DNA from: Curtobacterium sp. MCBA15_001
GTDB lineage: Bacteria > Actinomycetota > Actinomycetes > Actinomycetales > Microbacteriaceae
Direction of reading: 5' to 3'
DNA: 64,000 nucleotides
NCBI RefSeq assembly: GCF_001864835.1
Contig: NZ_MJGI01000012.1
Location: 1 to 64,000, forward strand
A program made the translations under genes and the position numbers. Positions within the stretch are counted from its first letter, which is position 1. Each line of letters opens with the position of its first letter. The notes beneath the pieces are model-generated. The model had not been told where the DNA came from. It saw only the letters and a list, made by a program, of their open reading frames with translations, and ran no database searches. Positions 33,976-43,151 of this stretch are shown here, one piece after another.

Positions 33976-34945
33976 CACCCTCGCCCGCCCGCCGTTCGAC
34001 CCCGAGCTCGTCCCGTTCCTCGACGCGCTCGCCGCACGGGGACCCTTCACGGTCACGACCGAGATGCTGCCGCGCATGCGACAGCTCGACGTCCCGCTCG
34101 ACGTCGTCGACGAGCGGCTCCGTGCGCGCGGCTGGGAACGTCGGAGCGTGAGCGTCCCCGGCCACGGAGGCGACCCGATCGACCTCGCCGTCATCCAGCG
34201 CACCGACCGGTCCGGGCCGGTGCCCGCCGTCTACACGATCCACGGCGGCGGCATGGTCTTCGGGCACCACCTCGGCAACCTCGACTCGTACGACGACTGG
34301 CTGCTCGAGCACGACGTCGTGCTGGTGAGCGTCGACTACCGCCTGGCTCCGGAGCACCCGGACCCCACCCCGGTCGAGGACTGCTACGCCGGACTGGTCT
34401 GGGTCGCGGACCACGCGGACGAGCTCGGCATCGACCCCGACCGGATCGTCATCGCCGGGCAGAGCGCTGGGGGTGGACTCGCCGCAGGCACCGCGCTGCT
34501 GGCCCGGGACCGCACGGGCCCGTCGCTGCTGGCGCAGGTCCTGGTCTCGCCGATGCTCGACGACCGGGACGACACCGTCTCGACCCGGCAGATCGACGGG
34601 GTCGGGGTCGCGGACCGTGCGATGACCGGGTTCGGCTGGGACGCCTACCTCGGGGACCGTCGCGGCACGGACTCCGTCTTGCCCGCAGCGGCCCCTGCGC
34701 GCGCCCAGGACCTGTCCGGTCTGCCGAAGACGTACATCGACTGTGGGAGCGCCGAGGTGTTCCGTGACGAGACCGTGTCCTACGCCAGCGGGCTGTGGGG
34801 AGCGGGCGTCGACGCCGAGCTGCACGTCTGGCCCGGCGCGTTCCACGGGTTCACGAGCATGGTCCCGCAGTCGACGATCGCGCGGCGGGCGACCGCCGAG
34901 CTGGCCGCGTGGACCCGGCGGCTGTTCGCGGACGCGGCGCGCTGA
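33968..34945 (+). CDS. Alpha/beta hydrolase, HSL-type esterase
   Basis: A 325-residue esterase with HGGG (92-95), DYRLAPE (123-129), nucleophile motif GQSAGG (Ser166) and a C-terminal GAFHGF His. The GTG start lies within the end of the MFS gene. The pairing with an efflux pump suggests it detoxifies or processes an exported ester compound; this is inference. Confidence 0.92.
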   Translation: MSDTLARPPFDPELVPFLDALAARGPFTVTTEMLPRMRQLDVPLDVVDERLRARGWERRSVSVPGHGGDPIDLAVIQRTDRSGPVPAVYTIHGGGMVFGHHLGNLDSYDDWLLEHDVVLVSVDYRLAPEHPDPTPVEDCYAGLVWVADHADELGIDPDRIVIAGQSAGGGLAAGTALLARDRTGPSLLAQVLVSPMLDDRDDTVSTRQIDGVGVADRAMTGFGWDAYLGDRRGTDSVLPAAAPARAQDLSGLPKTYIDCGSAEVFRDETVSYASGLWGAGVDAELHVWPGAFHGFTSMVPQSTIARRATAELAAWTRRLFADAAR

Positions 34946-34960
34946 GCACCCGGACCCACG

Positions 34961-35008
34961 GACGGACGGGAGGCACGTGGCGGCCGTGCCCCGTGCCTCC
35001 CGTCCGTC
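34961..35008. terminator. Intergenic palindrome, copy D
   Basis: A perfect 17-bp stem (GACGGACGGGAGGCACG, 34961-34977, with 34992-35008) and 14-base loop. It follows the esterase stop by 15 bp. The arms are of the CGGGAGG type on both sides. Confidence 0.85.
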
Positions 35009-35157
35009 ATCGTGGCGCGAGGTGCGCGCCCTGTGCAGCCTGCCCGACGACACGCGCCCGAAACGACAGTCTGCACGTGTACGCCCGCGCGGCCCGTCAC
35101 TACGGTTGCCTCCATCCCCGGCCGCCCCGGTCGGGACCCCTTCCCCAGGAGCATCCG

Positions 35158-36531
35158 ATGGCCAGTGCAGCGTCAGCACCACCAGCCCCGTCCGTCGTCG
35201 TCGACGACTACTCCCTCTCCCGCGTCCCCACATCCGCCCGCTACGGCTGGTTCCAGGTGGCGGTCCAGCGGTTCGGACAGATCTCCGCCCTGTCGCAGTT
35301 CCTGCTCGGCGCCACCCTCGGCTTCGGCATGGGCTTCTGGGAGGCGTTCTGGGCGATCACGCTCGGCGCGGTGATCCTCGAGATCGTGTCCGTCTTCGTC
35401 GGCGTCATCGGCATGCGCGAGGGCCTCAACACCTCGGTCATCGCGCGGTGGACGGGCTTCGGCAAGGCCGGCTCCGCCCTGGTCGGGTTGGCGATCGGTC
35501 TGAGCCTGATCGGGTGGTTCGGCATCCAGTCCGGTGTGTCCGCGGCGGGCCTGGTGACGATCCTGCCCGTGCTGCCCGCCTGGGCCTGGTCCCTGGTGTT
35601 CGGTCTGCTCGTCACGGCGATCGTGCTGCGCGGGTTCCACTCGATGCAGTGGCTCGCGAACGTCACGGTGCCGCTGTTCCTGATCCTGGTCGGCTGGGCC
35701 GTCGTGGTCGAACTGAGCAAGCACTCCCTGGCGGAGCTGGCGGCGAAGGCACCGGCGGGCCCGGAGCTGAGCTTCGTCGCCGGCACCACGCTGGTCGCGG
35801 GCGGGTTCATCGTCGGCGCGGTCATCACGCCGGACATGACCCGGTTCAACCGCTCCGTCGGCGACGTCGTCAAGCAGACCGCCCTCGGTGTCACGCTCGG
35901 CGAGTACGCGATCGGCCTGGCGGGCGTGCTGCTCGCCCACGCGGTGGGGTCCTCGGACATCACCCGGGTGATCACGTCGAGCGTCGGCTGGGTCGGCATC
36001 CTGGTGATCCTGCTCGGGACCTTCAAGATCAACGACTGGAACATCTACAGCTCGAGCCTCGGCGTGACGAACTTCATCGACGTGGTCTTCGGGCGCCAGG
36101 TGAACCGCGGCGTCGTGACGATCGTCCTCGGGGTGGTCGGCTCGGTGCTCGCGGCAGTCGGGTTCCTCGACGCGTTCACACCGTTCCTCATCGTCCTCGG
36201 CGTGGTCTTCCCGCCGATCGCGGGGATCATGGTCGCCGAGTACTTCATCGTGAAGCGCTGGCGCGGCGAGCTCAGCGCGAGTGAGGCCCTGCCGGCGACC
36301 AGCCCCACGTGGGTCCCCGCGACCCTGGTCATCTGGGCGATCGCGGCGGTCGTGGGCTACTTCGTCACCGTCGGCATCCCGTCGATCAACTCGGTCGTCA
36401 TCGCCTTCGTGCTCTACGTCGTCGCGGGCAAGGCCGGCTGGGTGCGCGGTGTCGGCGTCAGCCGCACCGAGTCGACGCCCGCCGTGGCGCACACCGCCGA
36501 GCCGGCCCCGGCCCCGGCGCCGGCCCCCTGA
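35158..36531 (+). CDS. NCS1-type permease (cytosine/hydantoin permease-like)
   Basis: A 457-residue cation symporter of the nucleobase-cation-symport-1 family (CodB branch), with about 12 membrane spans. Family features include RYGWFQVAVQRFGQISALSQFLLGA in span 1, a GADMTRF-like TPDMTRFNRS in span 8, and an IYSSSLGVTN segment. It would import a nucleobase, hydantoin or related N-heterocycle. The following hyuA/DUF917 genes and PucR regulator make it the uptake component of that pathway. The C-terminus ends in an APAPAPAP repeat. The ATG follows an AGGAG-containing leader. Confidence 0.88.
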   Translation: MASAASAPPAPSVVVDDYSLSRVPTSARYGWFQVAVQRFGQISALSQFLLGATLGFGMGFWEAFWAITLGAVILEIVSVFVGVIGMREGLNTSVIARWTGFGKAGSALVGLAIGLSLIGWFGIQSGVSAAGLVTILPVLPAWAWSLVFGLLVTAIVLRGFHSMQWLANVTVPLFLILVGWAVVVELSKHSLAELAAKAPAGPELSFVAGTTLVAGGFIVGAVITPDMTRFNRSVGDVVKQTALGVTLGEYAIGLAGVLLAHAVGSSDITRVITSSVGWVGILVILLGTFKINDWNIYSSSLGVTNFIDVVFGRQVNRGVVTIVLGVVGSVLAAVGFLDAFTPFLIVLGVVFPPIAGIMVAEYFIVKRWRGELSASEALPATSPTWVPATLVIWAIAAVVGYFVTVGIPSINSVVIAFVLYVVAGKAGWVRGVGVSRTESTPAVAHTAEPAPAPAPAP

Positions 36532-36549
36532 CCCCCGCTCCCCCAGACC

Positions 36550-36636
36550 GGCGGTCGGCTCGCCCCCAAGCGCCGACCGCCACCCCCGGGCCGGCCGTGC
36601 CGTGGCCTCCTGATCCGACGCCCGCACGGCCGGCCC
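36550..36636 (+). promoter_or_regulatory. Two tandem hairpins between permease and hyuA-like gene
   Basis: Hairpin 1 is GGCGGTCGGC (36550-36559) with 36572-36581, 10 bp and 12-base loop. Hairpin 2 is GGGCCGGCCGTGC (36588-36600) with 36624-36636, 13 bp perfect and 23-base loop. No U run follows. They could terminate or attenuate permease transcription, or stabilise the processed 3' end. Confidence 0.55.
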
Positions 36637-36675
36637 ACCTCGACAACCGTCAGCACCACACCGAAGGGTCTCCCC

Positions 36676-38232
36676 ATGCGCATCGGCATCGACGTCGGCG
36701 GCACGAACACGGACGCCGTCCTCATGGACGGCAGCACGGTCGCCGCGGCCGTCAAGCGGTCGACCAGTCAGGACGTCACCTCCGGGATCGTCGCCGCGCT
36801 CGCGGGGCTCCGTGAGCAGCGGGCGTTCGACTCGTCCGACATCGACGGCGTGATGATCGGCACGACCCACTTCATCAACGCGCTGATCGAGGCGCGTGGC
36901 CTCGCGCCGACGGCGGCCGTGCGGCTGGGTCTGCCGGCGACCGCGTCCCTGCCGCCGTTCACGGACTGGCCGGAGCACCTGGTCGGGGCGGTCCAGGGTC
37001 GGCCGTTCCTGGCGCACGGCGGCCACGAGTTCGACGGTCGGGTGATCTCGGAGCTGCAGCCGGACGAGCTCAAGCGGCACGCTGCGGCGATCGGCGCCGC
37101 TGGGATCCGTTCTGTCGCGATCTCGTCCGTGTTCTCGCCGATCAACGACGAGTTCGAGCAGCGGGCCCAGGAGCTGATGGCCGCGGAGCTCGGCCCCGAC
37201 GTCGCGTTCTCGCTGTCGAGCGAGATCGGTCGCATCGGGCTCCTCGAGCGTGAGAACGCCACGATCATCAACGCCGCGCTCCGCGAGCTCGCCGACCACA
37301 TCGTGGACGGACTGTCGAGCTCCGTGTCCGCCAGCGGCATCGACGCGCCCCTGTTCCTCAGCCAGAACGACGGCACCCTGATGGACGTGGAGTACGCCCG
37401 CCGCTACCCCGTCGCCACGTTCGCGTCCGGTCCGACGAACTCGATGCGCGGCGCAGCGGTCCTGTCCGGCTTCGACACCTGCGCCGTCGTCGACGTCGGT
37501 GGGACGACCAGCGACGTCGGGGTCCTCACCGGCGGGTTCCCGCGCGAGGCCACCGGCGAGGTCGCCGTCGCCGGGATCCGCACGAACTTCCGGATGCCGG
37601 ACGTGCTGTCGGTCGGCATCGGTGGCGGGTCCCGCATCCGCCGGGACGGCGCCCTGGTCGGTCCGGACTCGGTCGGGTACCGGCTCACCGACGAGGGCAT
37701 GGTCTTCGGCGGCGACACCCTGACGGCGACCGACGTCGCCGTTCGGGGCGGCCGCGGCGACATCGGCGACGCCGCCCGCGTGGCCGGCGTCCCCATCGCA
37801 GTGGCCGAACGCGCCCTCGCCGTGATCGCGGAGCGTGTCGCCGACATCGTCGAGCGGATGCGTACCTCGTCCGCGCCGCTGCCGGTCGTCGCGGTCGGCG
37901 GTGGGTCCGTCCTGCTGCCCGACACCCTGCCCGGTCTCGGAACGGTGCACCGACCGGAGCACTACTCGGTCGCGAACGCCATCGGCGCCGCGATCGCGCA
38001 GGTCTCCGGCGAGGTCGACAAGGTCTACGCCATCAGTGACGGCAAGCGGGCCACCGTGGTCGACGAGGCCCGACAGGAGGCCGTCGACCGGGCCGTCGCC
38101 GCGGGTGCCGACCCGTCGAGCGTCGCGATCGTGGACTTCGACGAGGTACCGATCCCCTACCTGCCGGGCAACGCGACCAGGATCCGCGCCAAGGCGGTCG
38201 GCGACCTGGCACTCGGAGCCCTGACCCGATGA
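36676..38232 (+). CDS. Hydantoinase/oxoprolinase family protein (HyuA-type, short)
   Basis: A 518-residue protein of the ASKHA-fold N-methylhydantoinase A/5-oxoprolinase family, which uses ATP to open lactam or hydantoin rings. The phosphate-1 motif DVGGTNTDAVL (6-16) and a second VDVGGTTSDVGVL are intact. IGTTHFINAL and LSSEIGRIGLLERENATIINA are family hallmarks, and GGGS motifs are present. It is shorter than classical HyuA (about 690 residues) and no HyuB partner is encoded. The short version is often found beside DUF917 genes. It is the first gene of an ATGA-linked series with two DUF917 genes. Confidence 0.88.
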   Translation: MRIGIDVGGTNTDAVLMDGSTVAAAVKRSTSQDVTSGIVAALAGLREQRAFDSSDIDGVMIGTTHFINALIEARGLAPTAAVRLGLPATASLPPFTDWPEHLVGAVQGRPFLAHGGHEFDGRVISELQPDELKRHAAAIGAAGIRSVAISSVFSPINDEFEQRAQELMAAELGPDVAFSLSSEIGRIGLLERENATIINAALRELADHIVDGLSSSVSASGIDAPLFLSQNDGTLMDVEYARRYPVATFASGPTNSMRGAAVLSGFDTCAVVDVGGTTSDVGVLTGGFPREATGEVAVAGIRTNFRMPDVLSVGIGGGSRIRRDGALVGPDSVGYRLTDEGMVFGGDTLTATDVAVRGGRGDIGDAARVAGVPIAVAERALAVIAERVADIVERMRTSSAPLPVVAVGGGSVLLPDTLPGLGTVHRPEHYSVANAIGAAIAQVSGEVDKVYAISDGKRATVVDEARQEAVDRAVAAGADPSSVAIVDFDEVPIPYLPGNATRIRAKAVGDLALGALTR

Positions 38233-39371
38233 GCACCGTCGAGTCCCCCAGCACGACCCGGTCCCCCAGCACGAGACCGCTCACCGAGATCGGCGCGGAC
38301 TGCGCGGCGCTCGCCCGCGGCGCCGCGATCCTCGGCACCGGCGGCGGCGGCGACCCCTACATCGGACGGCTCCTCGCCGAGGCCGCGGTCCGCGAACACG
38401 GACCCGTCCAGGTCGTGCAGGTCGAGGACCTGCCGGCCGACGCCGTCGTCCTCAACGTCGCGATGATCGGCGCACCGACCGTCATGGTCGAGAAGCTGCC
38501 CGCCGGCGCGCAGTTCGCCCAGGCGATCCGGAGCCTCGCGACCCACCTCGGCGTGACCCCGACCCACGTCGCGTGCATCGAGGTCGGCGGGGTGAACTCC
38601 ACCAGTCCGATCGTCGCAGCCGCCGAGCTCGGGCTGCCGCTGGTCGACGGCGACGCCATGGGCCGGGCGTTCCCCGAGGTCCAGATGGTCCTGCCCACCC
38701 TGTCCGGCATCAGCGCGACACCGATGGCCCTCGCGGACGAGAAGGGCAACACGGCCGTCTTCGACACCGTCGACAACCGGTGGGCAGAACGCCTCGCCCG
38801 CACCGCCACCGTCGAGATGGGCTGCTCGGCGATCACCGCCCAGTACGCCATGACGGGCGCGCAGGTCCAGCAGTCCTACGTACGCGGCAGCCTGTCGCTG
38901 TGCGTCCGACTCGGCGAGACCCTGGTCGCGGCCCGGGCCGCCAACGACGACCCGGTCGCCGCCGTCGCCGCGGTGCTGGGCGGCAGCGTCGTCTTCGAGG
39001 GCAAGGTCGCGGACGTCGAACGCGCGACGGTCACCGGCTTCGCCCGCGGCACCGCCCGCATCGCCGGTTCCGGTCCGGACACCGGCCAGGAGGCCGTGCT
39101 GCGGTTCCAGAACGAGCACCTGCTGGTCGAGGTGGCCGAGTCCGTCCGCACCACCACCCCCGACCTGATCGTCACGTTGGACGCCGAGACCGGCGAACCC
39201 GTCACCACCGAGGGGCTCCGGTTCGGCGCACGCGTGCGGATCGTCACCGCCCCCGCCGACCCGCGGTGGCACACCCCGGCCGGCCTGGAACTCGCCGGCC
39301 CGCGGTACTTCGGCTACGACACCCAGGCGGTGCGCCACGACGGCACCGTCAGCGAGGGAGAACGCGCATGA
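38229..39371 (+). CDS. DUF917 family protein, copy 1 (putative thiohydantoin/hydantoin-acting enzyme)
   Basis: A 380-residue DUF917 protein. Hallmarks: LARGAAILGTGGGGDP (29-44), IEVGGVNST, DGDAMGRAFPEVQM and QYAMTG. As I recall, the Pfam domain (PF06032) has been renamed after an S-methyl-thiohydantoin desulfurase; the family is metal dependent. The ATG overlaps the hyuA-type stop and its own stop overlaps copy 2 (ATGA both times). All expected conserved Glu/Asn/Asp positions are kept, so it is probably active. It is likely cytoplasmic and acts together with the HyuA-type protein on the ring compound imported by the NCS1 permease. Confidence 0.85.
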   Translation: MSTVESPSTTRSPSTRPLTEIGADCAALARGAAILGTGGGGDPYIGRLLAEAAVREHGPVQVVQVEDLPADAVVLNVAMIGAPTVMVEKLPAGAQFAQAIRSLATHLGVTPTHVACIEVGGVNSTSPIVAAAELGLPLVDGDAMGRAFPEVQMVLPTLSGISATPMALADEKGNTAVFDTVDNRWAERLARTATVEMGCSAITAQYAMTGAQVQQSYVRGSLSLCVRLGETLVAARAANDDPVAAVAAVLGGSVVFEGKVADVERATVTGFARGTARIAGSGPDTGQEAVLRFQNEHLLVEVAESVRTTTPDLIVTLDAETGEPVTTEGLRFGARVRIVTAPADPRWHTPAGLELAGPRYFGYDTQAVRHDGTVSEGERA

Positions 39372-40483
39372 GCTGGACGATCGACGTCGACGACCTGCCC
39401 GACCTGGCACGCGGCGCCGCCCTGCTCGGGACCGGCGGCGGTGGCGACCCCACCATCGGCATGCTGCTCGTCAAGGCCGCGATCGCCGAACACGGACCGG
39501 TCACGATCCTCGACCCGTCGGAGGTCGACAACGACGCCCTCGTCATCCCGACCGCGCAGATGGGCGCCCCGACCGTCGTCCTGGAACGGATCCCCGCCGG
39601 CCCCGAGCCCCTCGGCGCGCTCCGTCGACTCGAGCAGCACCTCGGACGCACCGCCACGGCGACGATGCCGATCGAGTGCGGCGGCATCAACTCGATGATC
39701 CCGCTGCTCGTCGGCGCCACAGGCGGGCTGCCCGTCGTCGACGCGGACGGCATGGGACGGGCGTTCCCCGAGCTGCAGATGGAGACCTTCTCGGTGTACG
39801 GCGTCCCCGGGTCGCCCCTCGCCATCAGCGACGAGAACGGCCACGGCGTCGTCATCGACACCGGCACGGACAACCGCCAGATGGAGTGGCTCGCCCGCGG
39901 CGTCACGATCCGGCTCGGCGGCGTCGCGTACATCGCCGAGTACGCCATGACCGGCAGCCAGGTCCGCGCGACCGCCGTCCCCCGCACGCTCTCCCTCGCC
40001 CTGTCCGTCGGCCGCGCGATCCGTCAGGCCCGCGAGGACCACCGCGACCCGGTCGAGGCCCTCGCCGAGGCCTTCGGACAGACGATCTACACCCACCTGC
40101 GCGAGCTGTTCGACGGCAAGGTCGTCGACGTCGAACGCCGGACCGTGGACGGCTTCGCCAAGGGTCGGGCGTCCGTCGAGGGCGCCGACGGGTCCGTGCT
40201 CGAGATCGCGTTCCAGAACGAGAACCTCGTCGCCCGCCGCGACGGCCGCCTGGTCGCCGTCGTGCCGGACCTCATCTGCGTGCTCGACGCCGAGACGGCC
40301 GAACCGATCACCACGGAGCGCCTCCGGTACGGGCAGCGCGTCCGGGTCATCGGCGTCTCGACCCCGGACCTGATGCGCACCCCCGAGGCGCTCGCCGTGT
40401 TCGGTCCCGGGTGCTTCGGACTCGACGACGCGTTCGTCCCGGTCGAGGACCTGCACCAGCTCGCCGCGGTGGCGGGAGCCTGA
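39368..40483 (+). CDS. DUF917 family protein, copy 2
   Basis: A 371-residue paralogue of the preceding gene. It has LARGAALLGTGGGGDP at 13-28, IECGGINSM, DADGMGRAFPELQM and EYAMTG, so the conserved Glu, Asn, Asp and MGRAFPE set is intact. It is coupled by ATGA to copy 1. Two adjacent intact paralogues suggest a heteromeric enzyme or two related substrates; the sequence does not decide. Confidence 0.85.
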   Translation: MSWTIDVDDLPDLARGAALLGTGGGGDPTIGMLLVKAAIAEHGPVTILDPSEVDNDALVIPTAQMGAPTVVLERIPAGPEPLGALRRLEQHLGRTATATMPIECGGINSMIPLLVGATGGLPVVDADGMGRAFPELQMETFSVYGVPGSPLAISDENGHGVVIDTGTDNRQMEWLARGVTIRLGGVAYIAEYAMTGSQVRATAVPRTLSLALSVGRAIRQAREDHRDPVEALAEAFGQTIYTHLRELFDGKVVDVERRTVDGFAKGRASVEGADGSVLEIAFQNENLVARRDGRLVAVVPDLICVLDAETAEPITTERLRYGQRVRVIGVSTPDLMRTPEALAVFGPGCFGLDDAFVPVEDLHQLAAVAGA

Positions 40484-40511
40484 TCCGGACCCGGGACGGC
40501 ATCATGGACCG

Positions 40512-41609
40512 ATGCACCAGCGTGGACCGACACACCAGGGCGACCAGCGTGACGGAGCCGTGACGGGCCTCCAGTCCGATGACGCAGCGGACCTCGGCCG
40601 CGGCGCCGCCCTGCTCGGCTGCGGTGGCGGCGGCCAGGTCGACCACATGGTGCACGCGCTGCGCATCGCCCTCGGGACGGCCACCGTCCCGGTCGTGCCC
40701 GTGGACGGTGCCGTCCGCTCGGTGATCGCCGTCGGGCTGATCGGGTCGACGACCGTGCTCGAGGAGAAGATCCCGAGCGGGCGTGAGCTGCCGGACGCCC
40801 TGGCGGCCGTCGAACGCTGGACGCGGCAACGGGCCGACGCGGTCGTCGCCGCGCAGATCGGCGGGGTGACCGGACCGGCTGCCGCGCTCACCGCCCATGC
40901 AGCCGGACTCCCCCTGGTCGACGCGGACCTGGTCGGCCGCGCGACGCCACGCGTCGACCAGCTCAGCCTGTTCGTGGACCCGCTGCCCTCGGTCACCGCC
41001 GCGGCGGTCACGTCCAGCGGGCTGCGGATCGTGGTCGACGCACCAGACCCACGCGATCTGGAGACCGTCTGGCGCGAGGCGGTGTCCCACAGCGGTGGCT
41101 GGGCGGCGTTCGCGATCGGCCCCGTCGACGCCGCTGTGCTCGCGGAACGCTGTGTCGCGGGCAGCGTGACGCGTGCTGTGCGGACGGGCCGCGCAGCCGC
41201 CGGAGCGAGCGACGTGGACGCTCTCGCCCGGCAGGTCGGCGGCCGGCTCGTCAGCCGCGGGCGGGTGCTCGACGTCCAGCGCGGCGGCGACCTGCTGTCG
41301 TTCGTCCACGGGTCGATGGTGCTCCGCGACGACCGGACCGGCGCGGTCGTCCGGGTCGAGGCCGGCAGCGAGTGGGTGCACTGCCTGGTCGACGGTGACC
41401 CCGTCGCCAGCAGCCCGAGCTGCATCGTGGTCGTGGACGCGCGGACCCGCGCGCCGATCAGCACCGACCGGGTCCGCGTCGGGGACGACCTGGCGGTCCT
41501 CGTCCTGCCCGGCGCGTCCTGGTGGTGGGACGCCCCGCACCGGCTCGACCGTGTCGGTCCCCGTGCGTTCGGGATCGACGCAGACACCGTCCCCGAGGTC
41601 GCGGCGTGA
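40512..41609 (+). CDS. DUF917-like protein, copy 3 (diverged)
   Basis: A 365-residue third relative (about 349 if GTG 40560 is the start). It keeps LGRGAALLGCGGGG and the overall length but has AAQIGGVTG where the others have IEVGGVNS/IECGGINS, and DLVGRATPRVDQ in place of the MGRAFPE motif. The conserved Glu, Asn and FPE residues are therefore missing, which argues for lost or changed catalysis, perhaps a structural subunit. Start is uncertain: ATG 40512 lacks a good ribosome site; GTG 40560 has GGAG only two bases away. Its stop overlaps the PucR gene start (GTGA). Confidence 0.7.
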   Translation: MHQRGPTHQGDQRDGAVTGLQSDDAADLGRGAALLGCGGGGQVDHMVHALRIALGTATVPVVPVDGAVRSVIAVGLIGSTTVLEEKIPSGRELPDALAAVERWTRQRADAVVAAQIGGVTGPAAALTAHAAGLPLVDADLVGRATPRVDQLSLFVDPLPSVTAAAVTSSGLRIVVDAPDPRDLETVWREAVSHSGGWAAFAIGPVDAAVLAERCVAGSVTRAVRTGRAAAGASDVDALARQVGGRLVSRGRVLDVQRGGDLLSFVHGSMVLRDDRTGAVVRVEAGSEWVHCLVDGDPVASSPSCIVVVDARTRAPISTDRVRVGDDLAVLVLPGASWWWDAPHRLDRVGPRAFGIDADTVPEVAA

Positions 41610-43138
41610 TCCCGGTCTCCGAGCTGCTGCCGCTCATGCCCGCCGCAACCATCGTGCTCGCCGGCCCGACCTCCGGCACCGTCGGCGGGGTGCGGGGCAT
41701 CGTCGGGTCACCGGAACAGGTCGGCCGTGCGGTCGCCGCCGGGGACGGTGTCGTCGCCCTGCTGACGCCCCTCGAACGGTTCGACGCGCGCTTCGACGTC
41801 CTGCTCCGCCGGGCAGCCGCCGCCGGGGTCCCCGCCCTGCTGGTCGGACGCACCGTCGACACGCCGCCGCCCGGACGCGGCACCCTCGCGCTCGCCGACC
41901 GGCTGGGCGTCGCCGTCATCGCGACCGACGACCCGTGGACGGCGTCGGTCCGCGTCCACGAGCTCATCGGCTCCGGCGACGCACCGGCCGCGCGCGCCGC
42001 CCTCGCCGCCGCGCGCATCGGGCTGGACGCGGGGCCGGACCTCGACGAGCTCTTCGCCCGGCTCGGGTCCGAGCTCGGGCACGAACTGCGGTTCCTCGAC
42101 TCCTCCGGCCGTGCGCTCCGCGGGGCCGGGGTCGCACCCGACACCGCCGCGGTGCTCGCACGCACCGTCGGGACGAGCGACCCGGTCTGGGTGACCGAGG
42201 AGGACGGCGCGGCCGTCGTCGCCGTGCCCGTCCCGACCGGGATCGGCCCCCGCGCCTGGCTCGCCGTGCGGCTGACCGCGCCGCTCCGCGCGGAACGCGC
42301 CACCGTCGCGTCAGCGCTGCGCGTCGCCGCCGTCGCGACCGGTCACCGGCTGGTCCTGACCCGACTCGACGACGAACGCGACGCCCGCTGGCGGATGGCG
42401 ATGCTCGACGACCTCCGCGCGGCCGAGGGGGTGCCCGCGCCGTCGCTCGTCCAGCGGACGATCGCCGCCGGGTGGGAGCTCGACGCCTGGCACATCGGCA
42501 TCCGGCTCGTCGCACGGACACCGGTCGACACCGTGGCCCTCCGCGGTGCCGTCGAGACCGCTGCCGACGCACACGGGCTCACCGTCACCGTCGTGGAGCA
42601 GACCGACGGCTGGGCGCTCTGGACCTCGGCCGACGACGAACCCGACCGGCTCGCCGTGGCCGCCGTCGCCACCGCTGTGCGGTCGGCGCAGAACGACCTC
42701 CGCGGCGCGGTCGACACGGCCGCCGGCGTCGGCAGCCTGCACGCCGGGCCGGCCGGTCTCGTGCGGACCCTCGGCGAGGCCGGCGACGCTGCCCGTCTCG
42801 CCGCGAGCCGGCCGGAGTCGGGGTACTTCGTGCACGTCGACCGCCTCGGTCTGGCGCAGCTGCTGCTGGCCTGGACGCAGACGGACACGTTCCTGCCGGC
42901 AGCGGAGCAGCTGCTCGCGCCCCTCGAGCGCGGTGGCGGCGCGCTCCGGGCAACGCTGGCCGCCTACCTGGACGCCGAGTCGTCCGTGGCCGAGACCGCG
43001 GCCGTGCTCGGGGTGCACCGGAACACCGTCTGGGACCGGATCACCCGGATCGAGCGGCTGATCGGGGTCGACCTCAAGGACCCGGAGACGCGACTCGCGC
43101 TGCACCTGGCGACGCGGGCGCTGGGCGCTGCGGGGTGA
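41606..43138 (+). CDS. PucR family transcriptional regulator
   Basis: A 510-residue regulator. The N-terminus (VLAGPTSGTVGGVRGI, then a DGVVALLTP strand) matches the purine-catabolism regulator domain, and the C-terminus has the PucR helix-turn-helix (SSVAETAAVLGVHRNTVWDRITRIERLIG, about 464-493). The GTG start overlaps the DUF917 copy 3 stop. Members sense purine/allantoin-like intermediates, so it is the natural regulator of the upstream permease/HyuA/DUF917 genes. Confidence 0.87.
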   Translation: MIPVSELLPLMPAATIVLAGPTSGTVGGVRGIVGSPEQVGRAVAAGDGVVALLTPLERFDARFDVLLRRAAAAGVPALLVGRTVDTPPPGRGTLALADRLGVAVIATDDPWTASVRVHELIGSGDAPAARAALAAARIGLDAGPDLDELFARLGSELGHELRFLDSSGRALRGAGVAPDTAAVLARTVGTSDPVWVTEEDGAAVVAVPVPTGIGPRAWLAVRLTAPLRAERATVASALRVAAVATGHRLVLTRLDDERDARWRMAMLDDLRAAEGVPAPSLVQRTIAAGWELDAWHIGIRLVARTPVDTVALRGAVETAADAHGLTVTVVEQTDGWALWTSADDEPDRLAVAAVATAVRSAQNDLRGAVDTAAGVGSLHAGPAGLVRTLGEAGDAARLAASRPESGYFVHVDRLGLAQLLLAWTQTDTFLPAAEQLLAPLERGGGALRATLAAYLDAESSVAETAAVLGVHRNTVWDRITRIERLIGVDLKDPETRLALHLATRALGAAG

Positions 43139-43151
43139 CGGGTCCTCCTGC

